Shown: positions 46,050 to 59,850, numbered from the stretch's first letter. The stretch is 64,000 bases of DNA from Sclerurus mexicanus (GCA_013396755.1 VWZF01006015.1:133-64132); one strand, 5' to 3'. Made by a program: numbers and translations. Notes: generated by a model from the sequence alone, not told the origin.

Positions 46050-49000
46050 CTCTTTTTCTGATTCTCTTTTGTCTGTGCACTATGTACCTATGCTTCATCA
46101 ATCAGAGGTCATTTGTCTTCTGAACTCCTTTCTTTTTAGAGCTACACTGACCTTGCTACTGCATGCCAAATTATTTTTGAGGCCTGGCACACAAAACACT
46201 TGCCCATGAACAGGATCATCAATTTCTAGAACTAGAACTTCCTGCAACCTCTCATATTTATGCCAGCCAAGAGAGCATACTGACTTGTCTGCCTTCATGC
46301 ACTGTATCCTGGGAAGGCTTTTAGTATTGTGGCTTTTGTAAGAATCTTCCCTCTTTGCCGTATTGGGTTGGATCAGTTTGTGCTTCAGCCTTGTCCAGGA
46401 AATGGGGGTAGTGCAGGATTTAAGATGTGTCTTTTTCCTTTCTGCTAAGCCTCAAGTGGTGTTGAGCAGGTGGCTGGTTTTTTGCATGGCAGAATTTTCA
46501 CCTCTTTGAAAGTTTCATTCAGTGCTACCTTTTGTAGTTTTTGGAGTGGAAATAACTTGAGAGAGCTTCCCCAAGGGGTAACGGTGATCTTTCTCCTGAT
46601 AGAAGCTGGGTATTAAAGGGAACTCACATTCTGTTTGAGACCTGAACCATTTTGACTAGACTTGTCTCTCTGTAATCTTGCTTCAGAGTTTTCAGATATG
46701 AACTCTTTCTTGATGACTATAATCAAGAGTGTGTTCTGCAAAAAAAAACTCAAAACAAAAAAAGTGGTTCTGAAGAAGAAAAGTTTCCTTATTAGTGATC
46801 ATCTTTGATGGTGTTCTGGTAACTGGCTCCGGAGCAGACAGCAGGTGGTGCAGCTTCCTCATGTAAAGCTACTGAACCAGCACTTCCACGCTAGGCTGGC
46901 ACACCAAGGTATTCTGTGCATCAGTGCCTGGAGCTGAGAATGACTTAGTCTCTCTCTAGCTGGATTTTCCAATAGCTGGGACTTGTGATGCTTCCAGCAG
47001 GGTTCAGCCTGTTTATCCTACCAATAGGTGTGAGTTGCAAGCATGAAATAGTCTGTACTTGATGTGGGGCAGTGGTGCTTTCTGCACGTGTTCTGTGTTC
47101 AGCAATGTTGCAGCTGCTCTTTGCAGTTCACTTTTTACTCTCCTAGAACTGAACCTTGGACATCCTTCTACCCTGTAATTCTCAGGCTGGGATTTCAGGT
47201 CCCTGTAAATCCCAGTGTAAAGGCAACTTTGTTCCCAAGCCAGAGTTTGCTCTAGGTATGGTGCTTGAAGATGAAATCTGATTGTGCTCGTGAACTGTAG
47301 AGCCCTGTAGTCTGTTGCTTCCAGTCTTGTTTCCTTTTTAAGACAGAGGTGATGCCCTAGAACTCCAGCTCTGTCCTGGAGCTCTTGGAGCAAATCTTGA
47401 TTGGCTGCACTTAGGTGCGCCTGATTTTGCAGGCTCAGCTATTGCAAGCAGCAGGATTAGTGTAGGAGATCAGTGAGCAACATAAAAAGGCTTTGGCAGG
47501 GGTCCATGTGGGAACTGGCAAGAAGGGGTAAAAGCTTTGAGATTCTTTGAGAAAATGGCAGTGTTCCTCTCTAAGCAACTGCAGTGGGGAATGGTGTGGG
47601 GCTCCTTTCAGTCCATGTGTTCCCTGGCTCCCCTCCCAGAACTCTCAAGGTTTGAGGGGATGGGTCCTGTATAAAAGGTCACTACTTTCCTGCTGGGGTC
47701 AATTCCTGGAAAAGATCTGTTAGGGAAGCCTCACGCTGTAGTCCTGCCTTCAAGCTGAGTCACCCTGCAGCTGGATGTGGTCTTGCTTAGGAGTTGTGCT
47801 GGGTGACTTCTAGGGAAGGTGGCAGAGTTGTTGGCAAGCCCAGGAGGGGTTGGGTGGGACTGTGCTGGCGCAGGGCAGGCCAGCAGAATGTTAAAGCAGC
47901 AGCACCCCTTGTCTGTTGAGTACTGCCCATCTTGCTTGGATGGGCACTAACATTTAATGAAAGGAAAAAGGAACCCCTGTCCACCTTCTTTCATCTAAAG
48001 ATAAAAACTACTGTGCATTGAAAATGCCAAAAAATGGAAAAAGAACCAAAGATGAAGGATTTGGAGGAAAAGAAAGGAGTGCTGCAGAAATTGTACAAGG
48101 AAAATGAGAAGGCACAATCCTGTGGCTGATAGTGTTGGAGCGCAGACTGTAGGCATGAAGAAGTAGGGTGGGAATCTACTGAGGAAACAGGATGGAAGTA
48201 TGGATGGGATGGTAGTGGGAGCTGGGAGCACCACTAGACCCTGTTTGCCTCTGGAAATAGCTCTGGATGGCTTTGCAACTCCTTGGCCAGAGGTAGTCAA
48301 GGTCTCTTGGTGTTGCTGAAGCTGTGTGGGGCTTGGATTGACGCAGTGGGCTTGAGAGTGGAAACACTGGGTAAGCCTAATTGTGTGTGCAGGCACAGGG
48401 CCGTGTCTCCTGTCTTCAAGAGATCTCTGTGCCACAGTATGGTCTCTGTGGCTGTCTGAGAAGAGTGGTGAAGCTCATCCGTCATTCAAACCATTTTCTG
48501 GCAAGCCCCAAGTCAGGGGCCACTTTAGGAGACGAGTGAAGTCCTTTTCTGTGCAGGCAATCATTGTGTGGCACAGTTTGGTTCTGCCCCCCATCCTCAA
48601 AGGAGGCGCGTGAAGGCTGAATGTTCTGGAACCGCTCTGGAGCACTGCAGTGTCGGGGAGCCACCTGTGTGTGCAGCAGCGCAGGCAGATGAGCCCTGTC
48701 GCTGGGGAGGGAACACACGTGTGTTTGTACTGCCCCGACCTTCCCTGTCTGTGCCAGCCCACGCACTGACACACAGCCATGGGAAGTGGAGGGCTGCCGC
48801 TGACTATTGATGGTGTTTGAAGTAATTAACCAGCGGAAGCAAAGCTGAATGAGTCTCAGAGGTGCTGCACTCCTTCCGCAAACTCTGTTCTTGCCTGTAA
48901 GACCAGGTGTTTACATGTGTGATGATTCTGCCTCTATACCCATTCTCCTGGGACACCTCGTTATTTGAAGAACAGATGCCTGGCTTCCTGCTAAAATTTC

Positions 49001-49680
49001 AATACCATAAACATCCTGAGGGCAAGGAGAAAGTGTCCCTGCAGACCCCTCTGCACTCCTCTGGTTCTCTGCCCAGCAAACAAGGTATGTAACATCAGCA
49101 AGTTACTGTGGGGAAGCCAGACTATCTCCAATACACACAAGAGTAGCAAAGCAGAGCAGCAACGTGGGGCCTGGTGCCCAGGAGTAGGGCTGCATCAAGA
49201 CGTGTTTCATTTCTTGTGCCAGCTGAACATCTCTGTAGTTTTTATGACATGGTTTGTGATTGGTGCCTTGTGATGTGGGAAGGGGGAAATGGGGTGCAGA
49301 TCAGTGGAGGGCTGGTTACTACCAGCCTGGGGCTGTAAAGGACTCGCATTCATCTGCAGACTTTGCGGTGGCAAATAATTGCCCCTGACTCCATGTTCCT
49401 GTGTCTGCACTGAGGTTCTCCTTTTTCATCATTGTGGTATGAAGATTTTGATGTTCACACCCTTGGATCTCTGCAGGTTTTTTTCTGGAAATTGCACTTA
49501 CCATTATCTTCTCCCCATCATTGTGACACTATCCCTGCATCAGCCACCTTTCTCACTGCCAAATTACCCCCAGAAAAGCAATGAAAGGGGAGGGGTTTGA
49601 GCAGAGAAGAAAGAAAAAGGCAGCTGGCCATGAAGGGTGGAGGAACAACAGAAAGCAAGGAATGTGAATGGTTGGTGATC

Positions 49681-49782
49681 ACAATCACAGAGTGGTTGAG
49701 GTTGGAAGGGACCTCAGGAGTCATCTTGTTCAAGCCCCTGCTCAAGCAGGGCTACCTAGAGCTGCTGCCCAGGAACGTGTCA
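49681..49782 (-). mobile_element. CR1 LINE fragment (antisense)
   Basis: ATCACAGAGTGGTTGAGGTT, GGAAGGGACCTCAGGAGTCA, then CTCAAGCAGGGCTACCTAGA, an antisense CR1 3' portion. Confidence 0.9.
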
Positions 49783-52700
49783 TTCCCCTCTTTATGGTAA
49801 GGGCATGTTGTTTGCTCATGAGAAGATGCAGGTATGCAGCTAGAGGCCAAGAACCTGCCCAGTCTAACATTGCAAGAGGGTTTGCTGAAGCAAAGTGCTG
49901 TCCTACAAGACCCATGCTAGCATAAGTAGCCCTTCCATCTCATTTTGTCCTCTCCAGTCTTGCAGAGCTGGGTAATTGCTTTATCTATCAGAGCTCCTTG
50001 CATTAACAGGCAGTAATTGGCACCTGTGTTAAAGAGCCTGGTTTCAATTACAGCTGAATGCAGCTCAAAGTCCAGAGCTGGGAGATTACCTGGGGGAGGA
50101 GCCATAGTGCTCACGTTTACTCTCTGTCTTTCCACCAGGTGCTCCTCTTTCCCCAGGGATGAAGCGTTCTTTCCATTTCTTGCTTGTGCCTTGAATCTGC
50201 AAAGCCACCAGCAAGGGCTGCCCAGAAAGCAGGAGGCTGTGCCTCTCAGGAGCACAGAGCAGCTGTGGCTGGCACAGTGCTCCGCTCTGCTCTTCCTCAT
50301 GTGGATGCTTCTTACAGAAGCCTCTGCTACAAATCCAAACTGAACGGTGGGAATTGGTCTTTGCAGATGGTGGTGTTCCCCCAGCCCCATGCAGCAATCC
50401 TGGGAGCTTTCCCTGTCTCTCTCCTCAGCTGTGTGTCTTTTTGGCTTCCACTGCATCAGCACTCCCCTGTGTGCTGGGCCCAGCCCCCCCCTGCTGCCAT
50501 TCATCATTTCTGATCCAATAAATTACAGCACCGTAAAAATGCACAGGGAATTGTTTTCTGTGTTTTGGAGCCATGAGCCCTTAAATTTCCATTTGTTTAG
50601 TGGGTGATGAATAGACAGTTGTGGTTGGTGCTGGAACCATGCAGAGTGGTGGGAGAGCTCTGACTACAGGATGACTCCCTTCTGCAAGCTCAGCACCGGG
50701 GGCCTCATCGGTTTGTGAGGAAACAGCTGTCTGGAGCTCCCCTTTCCAAGAGAACTCCCTGGTTCAGTTCATAACAGGGGTCAAGGGAGGGGTTTGGAGA
50801 GGCGAAGTCAGAATGTTAAGTCTTTATTCCTACCCTATGGAAGAGTTTTGTAATGTCTGCTGTGTGGGGTGCCACGGCAATCCATTGTGCTACAGGAGCA
50901 GGGCTGGGAATCTTGAGCCCGTCAGCTTCCTGAAAGACTGATTTAGATAGTGGCTAGGAGCCCTGAAAGCAGGAAATGGGGATAAATGGAGAAAGCTGGC
51001 ACAGAGTGAGGGCAGTGGAATGAGGAGGAGGGCTGGGATGGCTGGTGGAAATGCACAGGGCTGGCTACAAGCGTATGGGGAAAGGCTGTGCTGGCATCCA
51101 ATGAATGGTGGGGCTTGGTGGCTTCCCAGTGGTGGAAGAAGTCCTGCTTGGTGCTGGAAGTTAGGTGGCCCTTGTAAGATCCACTGCTAGCAGCAAGGTC
51201 CAGGACTGCTGGGAACAGGCACCAAGCATCCCTGGGGGCCCCGGGATACACCCATAGGGGAAGACACAGCATATCCCAGAGGGCAGCTGCTGTCCAGTGC
51301 TGAGAACGGCCCTGCTGAAGACAGTGAGGTTATTTACCTCTGATCTGTAGATGTTTCTGCGCCAGTCAGTGCCTCTTCAGCCAGTGCACTCTGCTGCATC
51401 TGTGCTGCTTTTGCCTTTCTATGCCCAGTAATCTGGAGGCTGCACATGCACTACAATGCTTGACCTGTGGACGTGGGGGCCACATGGGGGGCATGGCCAT
51501 CCCTGCATAGTTTGGTTCCTTCTTTCTCTAGGTGCCTGTGCTCTCGCAAATGTAGTTTTACGTCAGTCTTGCAGCACTTTGGACCTGTCTAATGGTTTTG
51601 ACACTGGATGTAAACTTAGCTGCATGACTCGTGCCACAGTTGAGTCTAAGTCCTGCCTTGAGCAATAATAAATTCCTGATCTAAGCTGCTCTGCCTGCGC
51701 TGCCAATGCATGTCAGTTTTTCCTCTCTCCCCTGTCTCTTCAGACTGCAGGCCACTGGGAAGAGCCTGGGAGAGGCCTCCAGCTCTGTTCTCCTGCTCTG
51801 GAGTAGAACACAGGAGTCATTCCACTGCCCGGTACATGCAGCCCTTGCATAAGTGGCAGAAGAAGGCACAGAAGGAGTTAAACAGTGCTGGAAAAATTGG
51901 TATTTAATCCACTGCTGTCCCTTCTAGCAAACCTAGATGGGAAAATGCCTCCCTGTTGGAAATAGTGCCTCTCAAAAATGGAAATGCAGGATGGCTGAGG
52001 ATTAGGGTGCCTATCACTGGAAATGGCTTTCTTATCGTCTCTCTGAGCTGAATTGGTGGGACAGCCTCTGAAAATTGAATTGCCTTCCCTGTTTCGGTCT
52101 CTGCCATTGCATCCCTCCTGTGCTCCAGCTTTGCACCCACCTTCCCAGTCTCTGGCCTTCCTTGTGCTCACCCTGAGCAGAGCAGACCCCTCTGAGATGG
52201 TCTGTGTTTGTGGAGAGGGACTGTCCCAGCTGGAAGGTGGGCAAGATTCACCCTTTGGATTCTCTAGGCCAGAAGGATGCAGACCCTCTTTCCAAGCCTT
52301 TTCTCTGACCTTGCAAGGACAGTGGTGGCCTGGCGGAGCCTGGTTCAGGACAGCATGAGTGAAGGTGTGAAATGATCAGAAGAGGTCATCACTACTGTAA
52401 ATGAGCATTGGTGATGAGGAGCTGGGGCCAGGGTAGGCGGAAGGCAGAGGAGAAGATGAGGGTATCTAGAATAGATCAAGGAAAGACCATGTTGAACCTG
52501 TCAGAGCAGGAATGAGAGTGATTCTGAGACTATGGACAGCCTGAAAACTGGGTCTTTGCTCTCCCAGGTGGAGGCATCTCTCCCACCAGCGCTCAGGCTC
52601 CATCCTGGGATGGCCAAGGTGGCTCTTTCAGTTCCTCCTTGCAGTCTCTGTTTGTGGTTTGAAACACAGCACACCACAAGCACCAGCCAATCTGTACCCA

Positions 52701-53717
52701 GCTCTGTCCCCACAGAATCTGGGGGGTTCACCGCTCCCCTGGCCCAGAGCAGATGGAGCTGAAGGCAGATCAAACACCTTCTCATGGTGCAAACTGCAGG
52801 CAACAGCCGAGGTGTGGGTGTACCAGTGATGGGTGTCGAGGCACAGGGCAGGGACTTCTTTAAATGTCTTTTTTTTCCCAATATTCGGCTTGGGGATAAC
52901 TCTCTTTTACTGAGCTGTATTTCACTATAGATTGCCAGTGCCTGATCTCATCCTTGTCTCTGTCACAGTATTTTTTTTGGAGGAATTTCCCATCTCTGTT
53001 AGTTAAGTGTGAGCCATAAGCACAAGAGGTGCTGAGTGTCCACCCGCTGATGGCTTTCCAAGGCACCAACCTGCAGTCATGGTGCTGCTCCTACACACGG
53101 TTGCTGCCCTCAGTTCTTCACCTGCCAGAACACATTGAGTTTGAAAGTAAAATTTATTTAGGACTAATTGGAGAGTTTTTGCTGCTCTTACAGAGCTACC
53201 ATCCTTGGTTAATGGAATCTGAAGCAGAACTCTCTTTCAGAATAGCCCCTCTGCACTGAGCTGGAACACATTAAGTAATTGCTGCCTGTCAGGGCAAAGC
53301 ACTAGCCAAGGGCCTGGTTCCTCTTGGAAGAGTAGGCTGTGCTCAAGTTGCATGGACTTGCTGTCTGCCCTGAGAAAGAGGAGTCCTCCCTTCTTACTAG
53401 GGTGCTGCTCTTGCCCTCTGCTGAAGGACTAACTCAAACTGCTGACAAATAATGGGAAAAAGGTTACCTTTAATCATCTGAGTGCCTCCTTACGTGCTTA
53501 CAGGCAGCTGTGGCCAGGTCTACCCACATCAGAGGGGTGGGGAGCCTTTCTGTCTGCAGAAAGGAAATTATGGCCAAAGGCATTATGCTATTTAAGAGCC
53601 CCGTTAAAGACCTCAGTCCTGGAAAGGAGGGACAGGGATGAGGGCAGGCCAGTGGCAGTCACCGAGCAATCCTTAATGCAGTTTTGGAAAGCTTTCTTGT
53701 TGCCAGCCCTGCTTGCA

Positions 53718-53888
53718 CTGGAATGAACTGTCCAGGGAAGTGGTGGAATCACCATCCTTGGAAGTGTTCAAGAAATGACTCAATGGGGCACTTAGTGCTC
53801 TGGTTTAGTTGATATGGTAGGGTTTGGTCAAAGGTTGGACTTGATGATCTTGGAGGTTTTTTCCAGCCTTAATGATTCTATGATTCTA
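53718..53888 (+). mobile_element. CR1 LINE 3' fragment (sense on plus)
   Basis: CCAGGGAAGTGGTGGAATCA, AAGGTTGGACTTGATGATCT, then CAGCCTTAATGATTCTATGA, a well-preserved CR1 tail. Confidence 0.93.
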
Positions 53889-54154
53889 CACTTCTGCACA
53901 GCCTCAGTCCTGCCCCATGGCCCCGTGCTTGGGGAATGGACCCATGGAGTTATCCCAGGAGTATTTTGAAAGGGGGATATTTCCCCAGCTTTTGGTCCAT
54001 GTCTACCTCGTGGAGGCTGGGAGCTCCATGGCCTCTGTGTCCTCTGTACATGTGATGGGCCACCAGCTGTCCCTGGCCTGGATGTGCAGGGTACCCTATG
54101 GAACTATCACAGCCCCTGGCTGCGGTCATGTGTTTTAACAGTTTGTCCAAAGCA

Positions 54155-54340
54155 ACTTACTATTTCATTTTGGGTTAAAACTGATAAATCAAGGTGACTT
54201 TGGGGAGAGAAATAATTCCTTTTGCAGGATTTGCATAATCCTGGCTGGTGATATGATAATGGTGTTTGTTAAAGACAGAACACAATGAATTAATACTGTT
54301 AAGTTGCTGCTGCAAAATGCAAAGCAGGTAATTTACTGTG
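54155..54340. other. AT-rich island, candidate conserved non-coding element
   Basis: A unique AT-rich block within GC-rich flanks. It has homeodomain-like cores (GAATTAATAC, GGTAATTTAC), a GATTTGCATAATCC segment (octamer-like ATTTGCAT) and TGATATGATAATGG. There is no repeat signature and no coding potential. Regulatory role is inference only. Confidence 0.25.
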
Positions 54341-55872
54341 GATGGAAGGAAGAGTGTGAGTACAGCAGGCTCGGCAGAGGAATCATCGGGCCCAGAAGAC
54401 TCGTTGCCACAGGTCCAGCCAGGGTCTGCCACTCAGCAACAGGTACACCCTGTATTCTGCTTGGTCCTGGCTAAAGGTTGTGCTCAGCTTGTCCGGGGAA
54501 GGATTACCTGTTCAGTCCCTTCTCTCACTGACTCTCTGGTGCTGGGACCTGTTTGGCCCTTGGATCATTCCCTGCTGGAGGAGGGACAGGGGTGATGAGG
54601 GTGACATGTGTCATGCTGGTTCTGAAGGGACCTCTGAGCATGGAGATGCCGTGGTAAGGAGATGGACCCTGGCACTGGCCTTCATGCCACCCTCAGGAGC
54701 CAGGAGATTCTGGAGGCTGTTCAGCCAGGAAGAGGTTTTGCTCCCACAGCCAAGATGAAGGCGCTGGAGTGGGTTCACCAGCCTGGAGACTGGCCAGCTC
54801 CAACCTCAGCCCTCAGCTCCCACCTTGCTCAGCCAGGCTGAGCTGAGGGAATCCTGCAAGGAGGAAGAGCTGGTGTGAGGCAGAGGTGGAGGGAGGTGCT
54901 TGGGAAAGGTGCATGGGTGCCTCGCTCATTCCCTGGGCTGGCGCTGCACTTCCAACGCCATCCTTCCTGCCAGACCCCACTGGAATCCTAATGCACTGTT
55001 TATCTCTGCAGCTCCACGGCTCTGTGAGAGGGAGATGCTGCGCGGGAGCCAGAGCAGGATTTCAAGCTAATTGGATTCTGTGTCTCCGTGGCTTCCAGTG
55101 TAGGCAGGCGACTGGGATTAGTGCAGTGTTTCTGAGGAATGGAGGAGAGCAACGATGACCTGCACAGGGATTTCCTCCCGCATAGCCCCTGCTGCCAGCT
55201 TCAGGAAGGGACTGTTTTAGACAGGCCATCAAGGTGGAAGGGGCCAAAGCAGCATTTCCCCACACTGTCTGTGTTGCTTCTGCTCTTCCTAAACCTTTGA
55301 GCCAGGTGCAGTCTCCTTTCTAGGGAGGGAAACAGCTTGAACATCTCCCGAGCCTGAGCCAAGGGACTGGTCTCTCTTGATGACTCCATGTGGGGTAAAC
55401 CAGAATGAGAAATCAAAGAACTGGTGGCTCCTGCATGTAGCCAGCCAACTGCCTGGGTTTGCTTCCCTATCCCTCCCCACGCCTGGCTGCTGGTTGGGAG
55501 CAGCACACATTTGAACCTTCGCCCTTCCCCCATGTTCCTTGCTTTGTCTCAGAGCCTGTCAGGGCAGGAGCAGGATTCACCTCATTAACAGAGATTTATT
55601 CCTGTATAAACATTTCATTGCTTTAATTGCAAGGCACTCATGCTGCAGGCAGCAGTGGTAATGGCTCCGTTTGTGCGGGGTGTTGAGACACCAAGCCAGG
55701 TGTGTGTGTGTGCCTGCAGCCAGTGCACGTGGCTGAGAGCTCACATGGTTGTGACACACCACGGTGCCCACATGTAGAAGTGTGTGCTGTGCAGTGCAGG
55801 ACCAGCCAGTCTGGGTAAGCGTGTGGCCCCAAGCACTGGGCTCTTGGGTACCACTGGGCCTGTGGGGTCATA

Positions 55873-56283
55873 GACACGTAGAATCCCAGAACGGCTTGGG
55901 TTGGAAGGGATCTTAAAGCTCATCTTATACCAACCCCTCTGCCATGGGCCACCTTCTACCTTCTACCAGACCAGCTTTGTCCAAACTGTGTCCAACCCGG
56001 CCTTGAACACTTCCAGGGATAGGGCAGCCACAGCTTCTCTGGGCAACCTGTGCCAGTTCCTCACTGCCCTCACAGGGAAGAATTTTTTCCTAATATTCAA
56101 CCCAACCCTGCTGTCTGCCAGCGTTAAGCCATTCCCCCTTGTCCTCTCACTCCATGTGCTTGTCGTAAGTCCCTCTCCGGCTCTCTTGGAGCCCCTTCAA
56201 GCACTGGAGCCTTCTCCAGGCAGAACACCCCAAGCTCTCTCAGCCTGTCTCCAGAGCAGAGGTGCTCCAGACCTCAGAGCATC
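55873..56283 (-). mobile_element. CR1 LINE 3' fragment (antisense), about 410 bases
   Basis: The best-preserved CR1 in the window: GCTTGGGTTGGAAGGGATCT, CGGCCTTGAACACTTCCAGG, CACAGCTTCTCTGGGCAACC, then the AGAATTTTTTCCTAATATTC block and TCAGCCTGTCTCCAGAGCAG. Confidence 0.95.
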
Positions 56284-58074
56284 TCCATAGCTGTAGTTCT
56301 GTGGAAGGGCTGGAGTATTTTCCTTGCTGTGCAGAGGAATGGCGAAGGCCTGGAGGTGCCCAGACCCTGGCTCCACAGGCAGTGTAGCAGGACGTTGAAC
56401 GAGCCCATGTGTCAGCAGCTGTGCACACTGAAAGCTCTTGGGATGCTGGGTGTCCAGTGCCTGCCGTGATGACGGGCAGCCCTTGGGCACCTGGACGGTG
56501 GGATGGAGTCCTGGAGCAGCAAGAGAGAGGCAAGCTCTCCTCTTGGCCTCTCTGGGGTGTATCTGGGGTCACTGTTTCATGGCTCCTGGCATGACAGGAC
56601 ATATCTTAGGCTCCCTGATCTGTGGAAAAGCATGTTCCCTGGGTCCTGTTGCCTTGCCAAGGTGCTTATCCAGACAGCACAGACTGAGCCATGCAGGAAG
56701 CTGAGAGTAGAAAGAGGGTCTGAGCCTTCCTGTTTGGTCTAAGCCAAACCACAGGGAGATGCTTCCACTGTGAGGGCCAGGGAGCGATCCCCCAAGGAGA
56801 TCTAGGATGTGGCCTGTTCCTGCCCTTGCCACTTACTCCTCACGTCACTACTGAAATGCCACCATCTCCCAAAAGCTTCCTGCCAGTCCCTTCCCAGCAA
56901 CGGAGCATCTCTGGGGTCCTGCTCAGTCAGGCGTTGGTGCAGGGGGATGCACTCATTCAGCAGTGCCTGTGGGGCTCTGACTGCAGGGGCGGCAGGCACT
57001 TACCAACCTGCTGCTGTGTTTCGTGGTCTCTTCTCTCACATACTCACCCAAATGTTAATTTTATAGATGCCTTTATAAATCTTGTGGCTTTTACCTCCAC
57101 AGGCTACGTAGATTTCATCTTGTTGAGAGGTGACACTTGTGGCCTTTGGTACCAGGCTATCAATTGAATATTCTGAGAATAGTAAAAAACTTAGGGCCAT
57201 ATCAACTCATGATTACTTTGCTGCTCCCTCCTCTAACTCCTTCTGTGCCACCTGAAATGTTAGGATGGTGAATAGGTGCCTCAGCTGCTGGCAGAGCCAC
57301 AGGCATGGGACAGCAACAGCCAGGGCCAGCCTCCTAACTGGAACAGCTACATGGTGCCCAGATTGTGAGCTGCTATTCTCCTGCTTGCCAAGATGATGGA
57401 GTTTCATGCCCACCTCTCTGTTAGACCTGGCAGTCTAACCCTACCTCTGAGACCCTTCCATGTGTTCTGAGCAGGGGACACCTGCAACTCTGCCACACAC
57501 ACAGCACATTGATTTACCAAGCTGAAAGGAAAGGCTTTGCTCTGCGCACTGTGGGACAGCCTTGCTGCCACCAAGCCTGGAAGAACATGTTTAGATCATT
57601 TCATCAATGTAAAGGTTAAATGTTTAGCTGCAGCTATTGAAAACAAAGCAACAGCAGCAACACCACCAGCAGCAAAAGAGTTGGATACCTTATCAATGTC
57701 TGGATATAAGATCTGCATCTGAGCACCTAGCAGGGACAGTGCACTGAGGTCCTCACTGGGCCCTGCTCTGTGTCCAGGGTGCTGCCTCTCTGCCCTTTGT
57801 CACCTGTGGGCAGCTCTGCAATGGCTCAGCCCCAATTCACCCCAGTTGACAGCTTTGCAAAATGGATTTTTGGACTCTAATTTTTGCCTGGGAATTTTGA
57901 AGAAGCACCTGATGTGTTCTCTCTGCTGATTAAGAGGGCTTCTTTATGTTGTAGCCTTGCTTTCAGACACTCAACCTCCACGAGTATGTTAGTGACCTAC
58001 TCTAAGAGTTATTTGAATACAGGTCTTTTGTTGAGTAAATATGGATCTGGAAGAGTAATTTTTTCCTACCCTGC

Positions 58075-58285
58075 ACATCTCCTGTTTCAGTAAATCGGTA
58101 GATGGCTCATACATATAATTCATATTGTTTTTCAAAAAAAAACCCCACTTCATAAGTTTATATTCTAGCATCATAGAGCAGGTTGTCTTATGGACAGCAT
58201 GGCTTGCAGCTTTCATGGTTCCATAACAAGTTGCAATATGCATATTAGTAAAAGAAAAACTAAAACCTCATCATGATGCAATATG
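58075..58285. other. AT-rich island with ATATGCATAT core, candidate non-coding element
   Basis: Contains the palindrome ATATGCATAT (POU/octamer-like), CATATAATTCATATTG and several ATTA cores between GC-rich flanks. No repeat similarity recognised. Function is inferred only. Confidence 0.25.
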
Positions 58286-59550
58286 TCTAACAATCCCATA
58301 ATGCCTGAATTCCCTCTTCCTGTCACATTTGTGGGTATATCACAGCAACTGTCCTGCTGCCTCTGGAGTCTGGTCTCACCCTTTTCAGTCATGTGCCTGG
58401 AAAACCTGCAGAGTCCAAGGCAAACACCAGGAGGCACAGGCAGAGGTCCTGCCCCGTGTGTACTCCTCCCTGTGCTCTGTCTCTCTGTGTGCCTGTTCTT
58501 GTTGACCCTGTCCCCCGAGGGTTGTTTTTCCAGGCTGTTGCTGGCACAGTCAGCCTGTGATGGAGCCCCTTGGGCTTGAGCTAAGCTCCCATCCCACCCT
58601 GACACAGGAGGGGCTCAGGGGCCTTTCCTGCTCAGAGGGTTCCTCAGTTTATAGTCCTGTCAGGAGCATGCAGAGCAGCACCAGGTAGTCAGACCACCCT
58701 CATCCATGCCCAAGGCCGATTCTGCTCTATTCAGGAGGCAACAGCTCCTGGCAGCACCTGTGTGAGAGCTGGCAAGGGCTGTGCTGAACAGCTCTTCATG
58801 CTGTGGCTGCCCTGCTGTGGCAGTTGGCATCTCCTTGGGGACAGTGCCAGGTGCTGTCATTCTTGTTGCAGGGTGTTGGCATTAAGTGCCAGCCTGTTTT
58901 CCATCCCTTGTGCCCCTTTCCTGTCCCTCTCTGGCAGTTGCTGCCCCTGTTAGATATGGGTATGATCCCCTGAAATCCAGCTGGCGCCGGTGACCAGCAG
59001 ACTGATCCACTGGGGGACTTCATCAAATGGCTCAGTGGGGAGCAGCTGTGTGACTCTGCTGACTCCTAAACTGAGCTCTGGTGTGATGTCCTGGCCTGCC
59101 CCCCGTGCTGGACATCAGCTCGGCCACAGGCAGCAGCTCAGTGAGGGTGGATGTGGGCTGCAGGCACCCAGTGAGCACCCAGGTCTCTGCTGGGCTGTCA
59201 CCTGAGGAGCAGCAGCAGATGGATGTGGAAAGCCTTTAAATTCAGCACATGATCAATACTAAACTGATCTTCTGGAGTCTCTTATAAGATTACCCCAGCT
59301 TCATGCGTTCAATCTCAAAAAAATCACTCAGCACACTAGGGAGATGTGAGAAATGCTGCAGCCCCCATTTAGGATGCACAGAGCCAGAGTAAGTGACTTC
59401 ACAGTTGTTTATTGCAGTAAATAATTCATCCACTTTACATTTAGTTTTATTGCTACTCCCCCAGTAGCCCCCATCTCAGTTCCTTTCTTTCAGTTTCCCT
59501 CTCATCCTAAAATTCCCATACTGAGTTGTCTGTCGTCATGATTCCCCACC

Positions 59551-59590
59551 ACACACGTGTGTGTATGCTCATACACACACACACACACAG
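59551..59590 (+). repeat. CA/GT dinucleotide repeat
   Basis: ACACACGTGTGTGT, a short spacer, then about ten AC units. It is a simple alternating purine-pyrimidine tract. Confidence 0.9.
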
Positions 59591-59754
59591 AGGCACAAAT
59601 CTGCCCTGGTCTGACTTCTCCTGACTGCCCTACCAGGGAGAGCAGTGCTGAGGTAGAGACAATGCTTTTTCACTGTTCAGCTCAGTCCACACCCAGGACT
59701 GGCTTTGCTGCCTCGGTCTCTGCCTCAGTGCTGCTTTCACATGGTGCCAATGTG

Positions 59755-59850
59755 CAGAACTGCTTGGAATACATTAACATTGCTAATAGTATTTCTATAC
59801 TAATTAGTAATGACATTTGAACAAACTCTATTACACAAATTATCAAGCCG
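59755..59850. other. AT-rich island with palindromic ACTAATTAGT, candidate non-coding element
   Basis: Within 100 bases it holds ACTAATTAGTAATGAC, GCTAATAGTATT and ACATTAACATTG, dense homeodomain-type cores, set in GC-rich sequence. Function is inferred only. Confidence 0.25.

Noticed and set aside
49917..50507. 196-codon minus-strand frame
   Set aside because: Overlaps several frames of similar length on both strands, has no recognisable domain and no splice or start context. Probably chance in GC-rich DNA.
55901..56290. 129-codon plus-strand frame
   Set aside because: It is the antisense strand of a CR1 fragment.
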